Shown: positions 24,445-38,592, counted from the first letter of the stretch. The stretch: 64,000 nt of DNA from Geosiphon pyriformis (GCA_016748015.1 JAAOMT010000319.1:19778-83777), one strand, 5' to 3'. Notes: generated by a model from the letters alone, not told the origin. Translations and numbers: made by a program.

Positions 24445-25168
24445 TATCAAAAATTTATATTACATTTTAATGTTTTTAAAAAATTACTCATAAATTATAA
24501 TAATAAATTAACTTATTGAATTATTGTTAAAATTGTTCAATAATATAAATTTCAATTTTGCTCAACTTAATTTTGTTATAATATTTTGTAGTGTATTTGT
24601 ATTTGTATTAAACTACAAGAAAAAATCAAGATAATTAAGATTAAATGTAAATTATTAATTTCTACCAAGCATTTAAATTTATTTTTATTCAAAATAAAAT
24701 TTATTGTCAATTGAAAAATTAATAAAACAGGAAGTGTATTAAAAACTTGCTTTAATGGGTGTACTTACATAAATGTGGCTCATTGCGAACTTTATAAAAA
24801 TTTCCTAATTTTGAAATTTATCATATTTAAATTTAACAAAAGTCATTGACCTAATCATTTATTTACTTATTAAATTTGTATTATTATTATTTTCAGAGTT
24901 AATATTGAATAATTTTTTTTGGTTGTTTTTCCACAATAACCAAAAATTACCATTTAATTTTTTTATCAAACTTTTCAATCTCAAGATTTTTACTCAATTG
25001 TTTTTGCAAGAAATAATTTATTTTGAAAATTTTATCGAAATAATTATATTGACATTTTATTTAAATTGTCTAATTTATTTGCTTTCATTTTAAATACTGA
25101 TTACTAAACTCACAAAATAGGTAACCAAACTATCAAAATCAAGATTCAATTATATTTGTCTAAATTAA
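23023..25168. other. A+T-rich gene-poor block
   Basis: Strongly A+T-biased stretch with no supported gene; holds an (AAT)n run near 24412-24444. Open frames are Phe/Leu/Ile/Asn-rich artefacts of composition. Confidence 0.6.
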
Positions 25169-25966
25169 TTAAGCATTATATTCAGTTTTACTAAAAAAAA
25201 GACTTTTTAACTTAGCTAAATCTTGGTTTATATTGAAAAGATCTCTCTCTAAATTTAAAAAATGCTGCCAAAGAGCTGGGTTGGGATTTTGTTCCAAATT
25301 CAGAAATTGGTTAACTCGAAGATCATGGTTTCGGATAGCATTAGCTTGGTTGTGCGCCGCAAAAGAGTTCAAGTTATTATTATTCCTAATATGTTGGAGC
25401 CTAGGGATAAATTCTTGCTGATTGTTTATCGGCCTTTGATTAAACTCGTGAGAATTATTATGTTGTACCATTTGAGCCAAAGGGTCCACAATTCTAAAAC
25501 TTGAACTTTGTTGAATAGAATTTGAGTTGAAAGGTACTTGCATTAAATTTTGTGAATTGGGTTGCTGGTTTGATTGAGTTTCTAACGATTTTAAAGGGGT
25601 CAATGTAAAATTAGCTACATGATTTACTGGTTTTTGATTAGGTTCGTGAGAGTTATTTTGTTGTAACATTTGAGCCATAGGATCTGCAATTCTAAAACCT
25701 GAACTTTGTTGAATAGAATTTGAGTTGAAAAGTGGTTGCATTAGATTTTGTGAATTGGATTGTTGGTTTGATTGAATTTCTAACGGTCCTAAAGGAGCAA
25801 ATGTAGAGGCAGTAACATGACAATGATTATGGTTTAATGAAGACGTGAAACTAGAATCATTAAAGGCATTATAATTAGAGAAATTCATATAGGAATTATG
25901 ATCATTGATTCTCAAGGGTTGTTGATTTTCGACAAAGTTATGATAATTAGAAACTTGCTCTTCCAT
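25169..25966 (-). CDS. Asn/Gln-rich repeat protein NQ1
   Basis: Single-exon 265-residue protein, one of three paralogues in the window; no known family recognised. Starts MEEQVSNYHNFVENQQPLRI. Two copies of a 66-residue tandem repeat begin at residues 62 and 128 with LE-x-QSNQQ, followed by NSQNLMQ, FNSNSIQQSS and NSHE-NQ-P. A different C-terminal module follows: an Asn-rich linker and FLNLERDLFNINQDLAKLKS, whose hydrophobic spacing fits an amphipathic, possibly coiled-coil helix. No signal peptide or membrane segment. Composition (Asn, Gln, Ser) is prion-like. Lies head to head, 1.1 kb from the kinase gene at 27068. The start codon and the 60 bp before it match the other two copies. Confidence 0.75.
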   Translation of the reverse strand: MEEQVSNYHNFVENQQPLRINDHNSYMNFSNYNAFNDSSFTSSLNHNHCHVTASTFAPLGPLEIQSNQQSNSQNLMQPLFNSNSIQQSSGFRIADPMAQMLQQNNSHEPNQKPVNHVANFTLTPLKSLETQSNQQPNSQNLMQVPFNSNSIQQSSSFRIVDPLAQMVQHNNSHEFNQRPINNQQEFIPRLQHIRNNNNLNSFAAHNQANAIRNHDLRVNQFLNLEQNPNPALWQHFLNLERDLFNINQDLAKLKSLFFSKTEYNA

Positions 25967-27067
25967 GGCTAGGTTTAATATAATAAATTCTATGATTATT
26001 AATGAATAAATAAATATCGTTCTTTATTATTATTGTTCAAAAGGGTGTTTTTAAATAGAATGGTTTGTACTTATGGTTTCACAGCCTGATAATTTTATGA
26101 AACAAACATACGCCAGTGATGATTTCTTTGCATTGTATTACAGTCAAAATAACCTTCACCTACTTAAAAAGTAACACAGGTTTAATAATAAAAGACGCTT
26201 TCTGTGGCATAAGCAAGAAAGTCTAAAAAAAAACACAGCTGAATAAAATTCCCAGGATATTTAGAAACGCAAAAATCTTTGTAATGCCTAGATTGAACTG
26301 ATTATAATGCGAAAAGATCTTAAAATATTGAAGCGAAATTATATTGTTAAGGTAAATTGTGCTATTTAAATTATCGAAAAATTAATTTTTGATAGTAAAT
26401 AACGAAAAAGTGAATGATTTTTTGACTTTCCTGGTTAAGGAATCGATTGAAGAGTTTTTGAAAGGCACCTGAAACATTCGCCCAATATAATCAATATTTT
26501 ACGTTCCATTAAAAATTTATTTTCTACAAATTTATACTCCCTCTCAGGTTTGAACAAACTATCCATCTCTGTATATTATTTTCGAATGATAAGTTTATCT
26601 AAAATAAATTTATTGCTAAGCTTTCCGATTTTTTTTCAAATAACTCGGAGTATTTTTTTCAGTCTCCTTAAAAAAAAGACCAAATTATATTATAATAAAT
26701 GTTTATGATTGAAGTTTGATATAACTAACACTATATTTTGTCTTTTGGTTTTCTCTATGTATTACAGTGGTTCAAACTAATCAATGGAAATTAATATCAT
26801 TATTGACATATTTGCAAATTGCATAACTGTTCTTCCTGAAAGAACTTTATTAACAATAATTTAAACCAGTAAATTTTTTGGCTATGATTAACTCAATTTT
26901 GTGTACTATAAAGAAAAATTTACACGCTTTATTTTACAGTTTTTATCATGCAAATAATCTAGTTCGTTGCACAAATTAATAATTTATAATATTAATAAAA
27001 GCTTTTGAAAAGAATCGTTCTTTTGCAAAATTTACTAAATCCTATTTCTTATTAAAGTTTGTTCACT
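25967..27067. other. shared intergenic region of NQ1 and kinase
   Basis: A 1.1-kb divergent promoter region. The NQ1 core promoter is near 26050. The kinase side is A+T-rich with no clear box. No gene seen. Confidence 0.5.
26048..26057 (-). promoter_or_regulatory. TATA-like element of NQ1
   Basis: TATTTAAAAA on the minus strand about 85 bp before the NQ1 ATG. The two paralogues have TATATAA-type boxes at about the same distance, and the intervening leader (TTATTATTATTG-like, then TTTAATATAATAAA) is conserved among the three. Confidence 0.45.
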
Positions 27068-28716
27068 ATGGGAAATTTTCAAACTAAAAAAATCCCCTTT
27101 CATGTTAAAAAAACTCGTCCTCTACCTCATGATTGCGAAAAATGTGGAATTTGCAAACCTCCCATTGCTTGGAGATATCAATGCGGAGCATGCAAATTGT
27201 TTTTTTTAAATAATCTTTACAAAGACTTTTCGAGTGGCAATAAAATAGTCGATGAGATAATTAAAAATCCAATTTATTTACCTAATGAATATTATCTATG
27301 TTATTATTCTGAATGGATTCCTTGGGAGCGTTTGAAGAATACCGAGAAAATTGCAAAGGGAGGGTTCGGTACCATATATAAAGCAACATGGATAGATGGC
27401 CACATTGATTTTACAACTCTACATAATAATAATAATAATAATAATATAAACTATAAGAGAAAAGGAGAGATAAACGTAGCAATAAAATTTATGAATAAAT
27501 CTTTAAAGAGGTAATCAAATTATTATGATTATTGATATTTTATCTAAATTTAATTATTTATTCAATTTTAATTAACTACTTATTTCACTTTTGTTAGATA
27601 AATATTCAAAGAGCCATGTTCATTGAAAGTGGAGACCTTTATAATATCTCTTCGATAATAGGAGTTACACAAAACCTTGAGACACTCGATTACGGGATTG
27701 TAATGGATTTTGCTAAACATGGAGATATGCGGAAACATTTGTCAACAAAACTTCATTCTACTCTTTGGAATAATAAATTACAAATAGCAATCGATATTGC
27801 CAAAGGACTTAATAGAATTCATCTTTCTGGTGTGATGCATTGGGACCTACATTCGGGCAACATTCTACAATTATCTTCTAAAAAAACAATCATTGGAGAT
27901 CTTGGATTGAGTCAACCGGCAAGAAATAAAACAGAAAAATCAGGAACAACAACAGAGGAAAAAGGGATATTTGGTGTGATCCCATACATTCCACCCGAAG
28001 TTTTTCGGGGAGAAAATTTCACAATGGCTGGTGATATTTATAGTTTAGGAATGATATTATGGGAATTGGCAACAGGAAAGCCTCCCTTTCACGATTGTCC
28101 TCATGACGCCATTCTTATAATGAATATTTTAAACGGTGCTAGACCTGAAATAGCGTCTCCTCTTATTCCACCTTGTTACGCTGGACTAATTAAAAAATGT
28201 TGGAATCCCAGTCCATCGAATCGCCCTACTGCTCAAGAAGTTTATAATGATTTGTATCAATTTTGGAAGGTACTGCGCGATAATAAGTCTATAAATGAAA
28301 GATTGCAGTTTGAGGAATCAGATAAAGTAGTAAAAGAAATGCTAAACGATGAGACAACAAATTATTCAACAACAATTATTCATCCAGAGGCGGTTTATAC
28401 AAGTCGTCTTTTAACCGCTCAAATGATTGATTTTTCAACAGGTTTGTTCATTTAACTTAAATGTGTTAGATTTTATTGATTGAACTATGCAATATTATAA
28501 CTTATTACTAACTCTATGAATTCTAATCTAAAGGAGTAGTTTATATTCCTGAAGGTAAACAAAAAATATTTAAAGAAAATTCAAATTTAATATGAGGCAT
28601 TAATAAAACTTCTTTCCTCTCTATTATTTTTAGAAACCGGAATCGACTCTTATTTAGTTATCCTTGGTTACATCGTGATTGGTAAACTTTATTATCTTAC
28701 GAGGAGAAACCTATAA
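27068..28716 (+). CDS. TKL-type protein kinase with N-terminal zinc-ribbon-like region (frame problem)
   Basis: Exons 27068-27510, 27598-28441, 28534-28554 and 28634-28716 by analogy with the intact paralogue at 50293. MGNFQTKK is a good N-myristoylation pattern. Cys pairs (CEKCGIC, CGAC) suggest a small zinc-binding unit, then a conserved linker DEIIKNPIYLP, Gly-rich loop KGGFG, and VAIKF with the ATP-binding Lys. Exon 2 carries HWDLHSGN (Asp kept; the usual Arg is Trp), DLG in place of DFG, and the C-lobe DIYSLGMILWELATGKPPF. Exon 4 ends in a hydrophobic stretch (YLVILGYIVIG). Exon 1 ends at phase 2 while exon 2 needs phase 0, so one base appears lost before the KSLK/GAG donor. Either a recent frameshift or an assembly error; otherwise the gene looks whole. 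Confidence 0.65.
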
Positions 28717-29332
28717 TACCACGATAAAAGAGATAAATAACTTTTATTATTATATTTTTCAAAATTTTTAAGGGTTATATAATTATATAAAAATTGGTTA
28801 AATAAAGTGTTAAAAATAATTATTATTCTTAAATGATATAATAAATACATGAAATCGTTCAAAATATCTAAAAGTTTAAAAATTAATTTAAGAGTTAAAT
28901 TGAGAATCATATTATACTTATTAATGTAATAATTAAAACCAATAATCAAATGTTAAAATAATAGTATAGTTTTGTTACAAATAATAAAGTTATTAAAAAA
29001 ACAAATAAAAATATTTTTTTAAAAAAATAAATGAAAAATTGGGTATAAAAAAATTAAACAAATAAAATATTTGAATTAATTAAAATTAGAACTTGAATAA
29101 ATATATTTTGTATAATAAATTTTTAATGTTAATAAATATATTAACAAAAAATATAAATAGTATATAAAACAATAAGAATTTAATAAATGCAAAGATTGTA
29201 TTTATGAAAATTTTAAACTGTATTTTTTAACTTTAAATGTCGATTTAAAAATTTCTGTTCTTTGAACCAAATCCTTACTCTAGAATCCAAATGATCATAT
29301 CATTTAGGAAAAAGGTTTACATCATAAAGCTT
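28717..29332. other. A+T-rich intergenic stretch
   Basis: Between the kinase end and the decayed TMEM70-like gene; A+T-rich, no supported feature. Confidence 0.5.
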
Positions 29333-30345
29333 TTAATCTTTTTTAGCATTCTGTTTTGCCTGCTGCTCTGTATAGCGCACCCATTGTTCTAGCTCAACTT
29401 TTTCCTGAATTTTTCTTTTCACATACCATTCAGAATTATTTTCGATCCAATCGAGCAATGCACTTGTGTAAGTATCCTCTTTTAAGGATTTTTTCTCCAC
29501 AAAAAACAACCCCTCTGCGGAAAGCATGTGACTCAACCTTGTACCTTTATCCCCATTATTTTTGACTTGTTCCCACAAGGCCATTCGATAGCTTCTTTTT
29601 ATTCATTTGCAATTCGCTTAGCGGTACCCGTGTTTCATATAACCCGCCCAACCAATCGTAACGTTCAAAAATGAGAAAAGGATCACCGTTTTCAGGTGAC
29701 AAGAGTTTCGGATTGAATGAGGCTTTCCTGGCTCTTAGACTAATACTACGCGGGATCTCAATATAAAAGCGAGACACGTAGGGGGCGCTTACGAAATTTA
29801 CCAAAATGATTGGGATTAGAGAAGCTATTCCAACTGGGATCAGGGAAGAATAATACAAATCATGTCCGACAGGCATTTTAAAATTTATTGGAACGAGTCA
29901 GATCTAAAATTAAAATCAAAAGCTTCGTGAATAAAAACCTACCTAAAATACTCCCAATCACAGGTTCCTTGCCCACAGCAAGTATGTAAGGGGTAAGGGC
30001 ATAACCGCAAGACCCCACCGAAAATGAGAATTACTTAAATTGTTTGACTGTTCTACCTAATGGGTCAATATATAGGAGCTCACGGTCCATTTTTTGAGGT
30101 TTGATGTCTAATGTGTGTTTTTTATCATTTTTATTCTTTTCATCACTAGAAAGGAATCTTGAATGAGAAAAGCTTTGTGAAGACATTTTTCGGAGAAGTG
30201 AATTTAAAGTAACATTAAGACGCGAAATTTTCAAGTTTTCATTGGGAAGTAGACGTGACTTATAATTTGTGCACAAGAAAATTTTAGTTTTAATGTTGAC
30301 ACTATGCAAGGAGTTTGACAATGAACTGAATACTCGCCACTGCAT
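29333..30345 (-). pseudogene. TMEM70-like mitochondrial membrane protein, decayed
   Basis: ATG at 30345 begins a basic, Ser-rich leader that looks like a mitochondrial targeting peptide. The body reads LYIDPLGRTVKQFK, TAA (in frame), FSFSVGSCGYALTPYILAVG, intron, then LIPVGIASLIPIILVNFVSA (two membrane spans), YVSRFYIEIPRS and a soluble tail. This matches the TMEM70/TMEM186/TMEM223 type of inner-membrane assembly factor (moderate confidence). Breaks: the TAA near 30031; no splice join near 29900 that keeps frame; and one extra A near 29595, where the frame must move from NKKK to the MALWEQVKNNG tail. It is divergent from the broken CCA-adding enzyme with under 200 bp between start codons. Confidence 0.6.
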
Positions 30346-30531
30346 CTTGGATAAAGGGTAAATGTGACTAGTCCTCGAGAATAAGAATTCAACATATAAT
30401 GTGCAGCATGTTTTAAAAAGAATCGGAATCAAAGGTCACTTTAAATCCAACAAAGTCAGTTTAAATTTTGATTGGCCAAAGAAGATTTTATCGGACTATT
30501 TACGATGACTAAACTTTGATATCTAAAGCTA

Positions 30532-32974
30532 ATGAAACGAGTTTTTCAATACTTTTATTCTGAAGCTAGAAGATTAAAGAGCAAACTTGACAAACCAAAA
30601 GCTAGAGTTTGACCACTGTTTATTTCCAAAATTATTCCTTCAAGGTTTGCCAAACTGCCGTCTGACCTGACCAACAAGTCTTTGCCACAACTTCGGCACA
30701 AACCCTATTCTGGGTCAAAAGACACTCTTCCAGCAGGTTTTTCGACTACTATTTCTTATGGGCCTCTTAACAATACACGTATAGTAAAAACGGATATGAA
30801 AATCCTCTTGACAGAACAGGAAACAAAAATATGCAATATCTTGACTGATGTTACTGAATTGTTGAAAAAAGATAAACCAAAAATGGCCGACTTAACTTTA
30901 AGAATTGCTGGTGGATGGGTTCGTGATAAAGTGAGCTTTTTTTACTCACAACTATTGATGATTCTGTACGTTTAAAGTGGGCTTCTTTGACTTTAGTCTT
31001 CCTCAATGTCTTGATTTTTCAATTCAATACATCAGCTTCTCGGATTAGAGTGTGAACAAGTATCTTTGTGAAAACAACTACCCAGTAAGTTCAATAGGCA
31101 AAATTGAAAAAAATTCTGGTAGATCGAAACATTTGCAGACCGCCGCAACAAAAGTATTTGGGCTTGAAGTAGATTTGTAAATTGAAGGAGTGAGGTTTAT
31201 CAAGAGGATAGGCGAATCCCGAAGAAAGTCGTGAGTATTTTGAAAAAATCAAATGAATTATGGTGCGTCTATCTATTAAATCTAACCTTATATATAGGTT
31301 TTTGGTACACCAAAAGAAGATGCATTGCGTCGGGATATCACGATCATTCTACAATATACATACGCGACAAGTTGAAGATTTCACAGAAAAAGTTTGTTTC
31401 TATGATAACAGATTTTACTGTTAACGTTTTATCAAAAATCCCCTTAATAATCATTGAATTGATTAATGTTTTTGCAGGGTCTTGAGAATTTGTCGCTTGG
31501 ATTGATTAGAACACCGCTTCCCGCATATCAAACATTCTTGGAGAATCCCCTACGTGTCCTTCGATGTATACGTTTCGCTAGTCGATTTCATTTCAGTATA
31601 GTGGATGAAATATTAGAAACTGTTAAAAATGAAGATATAAGGGTGAAACCAATTTTTATATCCCGGGTTGCACACGGCTGTTAAACCCTTATTCATATTT
31701 TGGTCTATTAAAGGTGGCTTTGTTGTCAAAGATTAGTAGAGAACGTGTGGGAATAGAGATTGATAAAATGATCAAAGGTGTGTATACTCTGTGAACAATA
31801 TTCCTTTGCTTTTTGATTGTTTTCCACTCTAATAGTTATCCGATCATTCCAGCAAGTGATCCCCTACATTCTTTTGAACTCATTCAATCATTCAATCTTT
31901 ATGAGATTATATTCATTCCACCATCTCAAACGACAATAATTTCTGGAATTATTCATAAACCAATTATGGGTGTAAATGTCTCCAGAATCTTAAAATGGTG
32001 AGAATAAATAATTTGCTTCTCCGAGCAAAAAGGTAACTTCTAAACTCTTTAATTTGTTAATAGGTTAATTTCGTCAGGTGAAAGCACCCTTGATCCCGAT
32101 ATTTCCATTCGACCATTGGCAGAAGTCAGATCATTGTATCTTGCATCAATTCTAGTTCCTTATTTAAATGTGGTTGTACAAGATGGTAAAAGAGAAGTTC
32201 CAGCTGTTTCTTCAGTTATTCGAAAAAGCTTAAAGGTTTTGGCAATCCCTTTCATTAATAATTATTGGCACTCAGCAAATATGAATTATTGAATTTTAAC
32301 TTGGATTTTTCAGCTACCAAATTCCGACATTGATAATATTACTAAATTATTTGATGCGATGGGGCCACTAAACTCGGCTGCAATCAAAAACGAAGCGACT
32401 CCTTTGGATAGGGTTTACCTCGGTAATCTTTATCTTATTGGAATTTTCTAAGAACGTAACTGGATTGATTAACTTTTTTTAATAGGCCTGTTGATATGAA
32501 AAATTGGAGATAAATGGCCAATGGCTTTAATTTTAGGACTAGCATTAGAGCTATTGCCGAAGGAAAAAGATATTGAATATCAGCCGAGTAAGTTGTTGTT
32601 GTGGTTTCTCAATCTTCATTTCTAATCTCAATCAAATTTTTCTTTTTGACTTTTGAAGCTTTAAATTAAAATAGTCTGCACATGATCCAAAGATTCAATA
32701 AACTGATAGATCGAATTAGAGAGTTAGTCTTGCAAGACTCCTACGAAATTAAGCCTATTATTAACGTAAGAATTGTTCGATGTTTTCTAAAAAATTCTAT
32801 CTTGTTAAAGTAAATGAAATTTTGTAGGGTAAAGAAATCATCCAACTACTGGATATACGAATGAGACCAGGTTTTAAAGAGTACCAGCGATGGGTGTTGG
32901 AATGATAATTGGAACATCCTGAAGGAACAAAAGAAAAATGCAAAGAATACATAAAAGATAAATATAAAGAATAA
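30532..32974 (+). pseudogene. CCA-adding tRNA nucleotidyltransferase, decayed
   Basis: The family adds the 3' CCA end to tRNAs. Recognisable pieces: LRIAGGWVRDK (exon to 30930), LLGLECE then a deletion that removes the catalytic Asp-x-Asp metal site, HLQTAATKVFGLEVD, a shifted RSEVYQEDRRIPKKV, FGTPKEDALRRDIT, GLIRTPLPAYQTFLENPLRV with LRCIRFASRF (31480-31640), SRERVGIEIDKMIKG and a long helical C-terminal half to 32974. Breaks: TGA at 30610-30612 (codon 27), frameshift plus stop near 31180, frameshift in the exon near 31345, TGA at 32497-32499 at an expected Arg, and adjacent TGA-TAA at 32903-32908. Introns keep GT-AG. Since this enzyme is essential, a working copy should exist elsewhere. Confidence 0.9.
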
Positions 32975-33125
32975 ACAGCTGAAGTCTTTTATAGAGGGCG
33001 ATAATAGACACAGGTGGATTAGGATAATGTAGGTCAGCCATCAAGGTTATCGCCGATGTCGCTTTACCAATTGAAATCCCTCTTCGTCTACAATAGGCGG
33101 TCGCGAATCACAAAAGTTATTTGTA

Positions 33126-33786
33126 CTATTTCCCCTCCATTTCACTTGACCCAGTATACATTGATTCATCTTGGCCACTCACCTCGTTACTGTTCCCATC
33201 GCTACTATCATTGTCATTATCAATCTTAGCTTTATTTGAAGTGGAAATCTGATTCATAAATCTTTGATGCCTTTCCTGTAACATGGTGACTGTAACATAG
33301 TAGCCTTCCACGCAGTCTTGATACAAGTTTACTAAATCTTGGGATAACTGTAAGATGTGGACAAACGGATCAGTGATGAGAATATCTAACAATAAATTGA
33401 TTTTCCTTTTTACCTGATATGCTGAATCATCTTCGAGCAGGGTATTGAATTCTTCTGTCATCACCAGGATAAGAATTGATTCAATATCCTCCGGATAAGT
33501 ATCTTTTCAATCTATTTGTATGAGATCGAGAATTAATATGGTATTTTTTAAACTCTACGTATGTCTATATCCTAATGAACATTGAAAAATTCTCACTTTT
33601 CTCAAACTGCTCTACCACCACACCAGCCAGCCACCCCCGCTTATCCTCGGAATCAACGCCACCCCATTGATCATCAACCGCCAGTTTTAAGGCAGTCCAG
33701 AAATGTAATAGAAGGGCTACCCCATTCGAAAAGTGTGCAAGCGATTCGGAGGGAATATTCGGTCTTGCGTCGGTAGATGAAGACAT
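33126..33786 (-). CDS. TSR2: pre-rRNA processing protein TSR2 (2 exons)
   Basis: Exons 33597-33786 and 33126-33502, with a 94-bp GTGAGA...AAAAG intron, join at phase 1 to 188 residues. ATG at 33786 gives MSSSTDARPNIPSESLAHF. Family hallmarks: FSNGVALLLHFWTALKLAVD, the WGG motif in DDQWGGVDSEDKRGWLA, and after the intron YPEDIESIL and EEFNTLLEDDS. The C-terminus is acidic (DNDNDSSDGNSNE), also typical. TSR2 is known in yeast as a chaperone that brings ribosomal protein eS26 to pre-40S particles. Intact in reading frame and splicing, unlike its neighbours on both sides (CCA-adding enzyme end-on, 150 bp away; MAP kinase relic). Confidence 0.88.
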
Positions 33787-35525
33787 TGGGGCTATTATGA
33801 TATGAGTAATAATTAGTTGGGCTCCAGAAAAAACCAAAATTTTGGACCAATAACATAATAGTTTTTGGGATAAATAGTCTGATCGCTGTCAATAACAATC
33901 ATTCGCAACGACGCGCCTCGACGCGTCGCACCGTTTTTTTGTTATTGTTTTTGATTGTCGATCCCCCTAACAATATATAAAGGTCCTTTGAATCAGCCCA
34001 ATTTCGTCTTTATAACATGAAGATAGGTTATTTCCTTTCACTTTGGTTCAATCCTTTTTTCTCTTTTTCATGGTTAAATATACTTATGTTCTTTACCCAG
34101 TTTCAATCACCTATTTTCAAAGTTTTCAGGTTATACTTTTATGTTACTTTTCCTTTGTTGTAAACCTCTTCCTCTACAGAATATTAATCTATACATTTCG
34201 TATGAGCTTTGGAATTCCGTGGCTTTTTCATCCCCATTTATTCATCCTTTTGCCCCTTGAGCTTTAGACACCTTATACCAAATGCGACAGTTTTCTTCTA
34301 CCTGTGGTTCACCCGGGTTTGACTTTTTGCTTTTTAGTCTTGAAAATGTTGGGAGCTTGCTCGGAATCGGTCCAAGTGTTTTACGGCCCAAGACAACTGC
34401 GAGTAGGTGTGACGGTAAAGAGAGCCACGGAATATCCTTTCAAATTTTCAGCTTTACCTTCCATTCGATTAGATTAAGGGCAGTATAAATGTTTTTTGTA
34501 TTTTCCCCAACTGTTCGGATACTCACTGTCATTTTTCGGTTTTTGAATTTCCTCCTTACAAAATCCTTTGGTTTGTATTGGTAAGAAATTGCCTTTTGAA
34601 ATGATTGTAAATGCCTAACTTTTTCATTATTTAACTCACTTCATATTCTTGACTTTGGGTTCGGAGCGGTCCTCGATCAATTTATGGGAGAAGTGCAAAT
34701 ATTCCAAAGCGGTTGGTGAGGCGGGACACCTCACAAACTGAGGACTTCCTACCTTGAAATTAAGGGCATGCCCCTGCAATTACAGGACATTTCTCCATGT
34801 TCAGTTACCTGCGTGTAGGATATTGATTTTCTTTTCTTTTAGAAACGTTACAGTACACGAGACGCGAATGCTGCGTACGATCAGATTTTTCAGTTTTAAT
34901 TGCAGACCCTGAGTTAGGGCTCTCCCAACTCCTAAGACTTAGACGAGGATTCGAGTCCCCCGTACTCCACCTTAGCGACACCATGATTCAGCCTATTAAC
35001 TGTAATGGAGTATCAGGTGTGTGGGAAAGCGCCTTGTTCAACTTAATAGTTTTGACTTTAACACCTTAATAACTTTCTCGGTGCATTGGCCAAACTCACA
35101 TCTGTCCAGTGGTTCGATGGTTTCTTTGGCTAGCTAATTTCCTCGTAAATTTTCACTCCATTCCCAACCTGGTTCTCTTGCCTCTCATCGGATTCGCCCA
35201 TGGACCTGGTCTTAATTGCTCTCGCCTCACCGTGGCGACCAGGTGACAAATAATTTATTAATGAATTATTTGGCTAAGAAGAGCACGATAAAATTGCCAT
35301 GGGAAGATTGAATAGCTTTTTGTAATTCATCTCAATAACTATTTAATTATAAATATATCCAAAAATGTAAAACTAATTTCGTCTGAAAAATTCACATTTG
35401 CATTTCTTGAGCACCTATAATAAATAAATAAGCTATTATCAATTATTTTAACCCAAAATTTACATGATATTAAAGAGAGAAAATGTTGTGTCCCGTCTTG
35501 GATTAGCATTTCAATTCTGTATAAT
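33787..35525. other. unexplained stretch of higher G+C content
   Basis: Richer in G+C than most of the window, with no recognisable protein. Notable items: GACGCGCC and GACGCGTCGC words near 33910-33930; hairpin GTGAGGCGGGACACCTCAC near 34717-34735; and a tRNA-like box GGATTCGAGTCC near 34941-34952 followed by CCCGTACTCCACC. Some may be promoter of the divergent TSR2 gene; part could be a tRNA-derived SINE or a decayed gene. Confidence 0.4.
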
Positions 35526-37811
<2,286 letters not shown>

Positions 37812-38340
37812 AGCTCAAATGCTGCTTGTGGAGCCAAGCTGTTTATTTACACGAGGGAAAATCCAACCTAATTATACGATCTATAAGCGGTATCTATGTC
37901 AATAGAACGTCAAAGGTCAAGTCCTGAAGTAGCAGAATGTGATATTTATATTATGCGGAGAAATTTCTGAGGTGCTGGTGATCTCTATTTTAGAGTTTCG
38001 AAAGTCACCGATCATGATTATCCCATGGTTTGACTACTCTATTCAATAGTAACCTACCATATTGATAAATCTGGTAGAAGTTAATTGAACATTAACCAAA
38101 AAGCGAGTTTACTCGCACGCGAGGCAATTAAATTAAATAAACTTTTATTTTTTCTAGATTATATTTGATACTATTAGGTAAATTAAGTAGTAATACCAAA
38201 TATTTATAATTAATAAATGAATACAATTTTATTTTATAATTATGATCATATTTTGATGATCAATCCGAAATTTGGAATTGTATATAAAACGATTTTATTA
38301 ATTAAAATAAAATTATATATTTATTCAATATAAATTTGAT
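37812..38340. other. intergenic stretch
   Basis: Upstream of the MAP kinase relic; no gene seen. Base composition shifts sharply to A+T near 38130. Confidence 0.5.
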
Positions 38341-38341
38341 T

Positions 38342-38592
38342 TAATTCTTCTAAAATACTATCTGGAAATCTTCAGAGACTTGTATTTTTTAACTGCATAT
38401 TCTGTAAATTCCTTTTCTATATAACCAAGTTTTTCTAGCAAATCTTCTAATTGTAATTGAAAGACACAGATTCGAAACTTTAAAGTAGAATTTGTTGCAA
38501 TTTTGTTTATAAATAATCACAATTTTCTCTAACATAGTGTTTGGCTGCTTCCAATGTTTCTCAATAAAATTCAGTTCACAATGAAATTTAAA
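38342..38592 (-). pseudogene. relic of a fungal DDE transposase C-terminus
   Basis: Minus-strand translation gives KFHCELNFIEKHW near 38592-38555, then ITIRRFARKTWLYRKG and, after stops and shifts, a KYKS word. I recall this motif order (F/Y-H-C-E-N-F-I-E-W, then IRR-AR and KYKSHR) from the C-terminus of a large fungal DDE transposase group; the Glu would be catalytic. Many codons are now A/T-only. It sits at the edge of a 3-kb A+T desert that may be the rest of the element. Confidence 0.55.

Noticed and set aside
33582-33776. Plus-strand open frame
   Set aside because: Antisense shadow of TSR2 exon 1, whose WGG motif and splice site are clear.
34925-34985. Possible tRNA gene
   Set aside because: A T-arm-like B box and an acceptor-like 3' end are visible, but no matching 5' acceptor strand or proper anticodon arm could be built.
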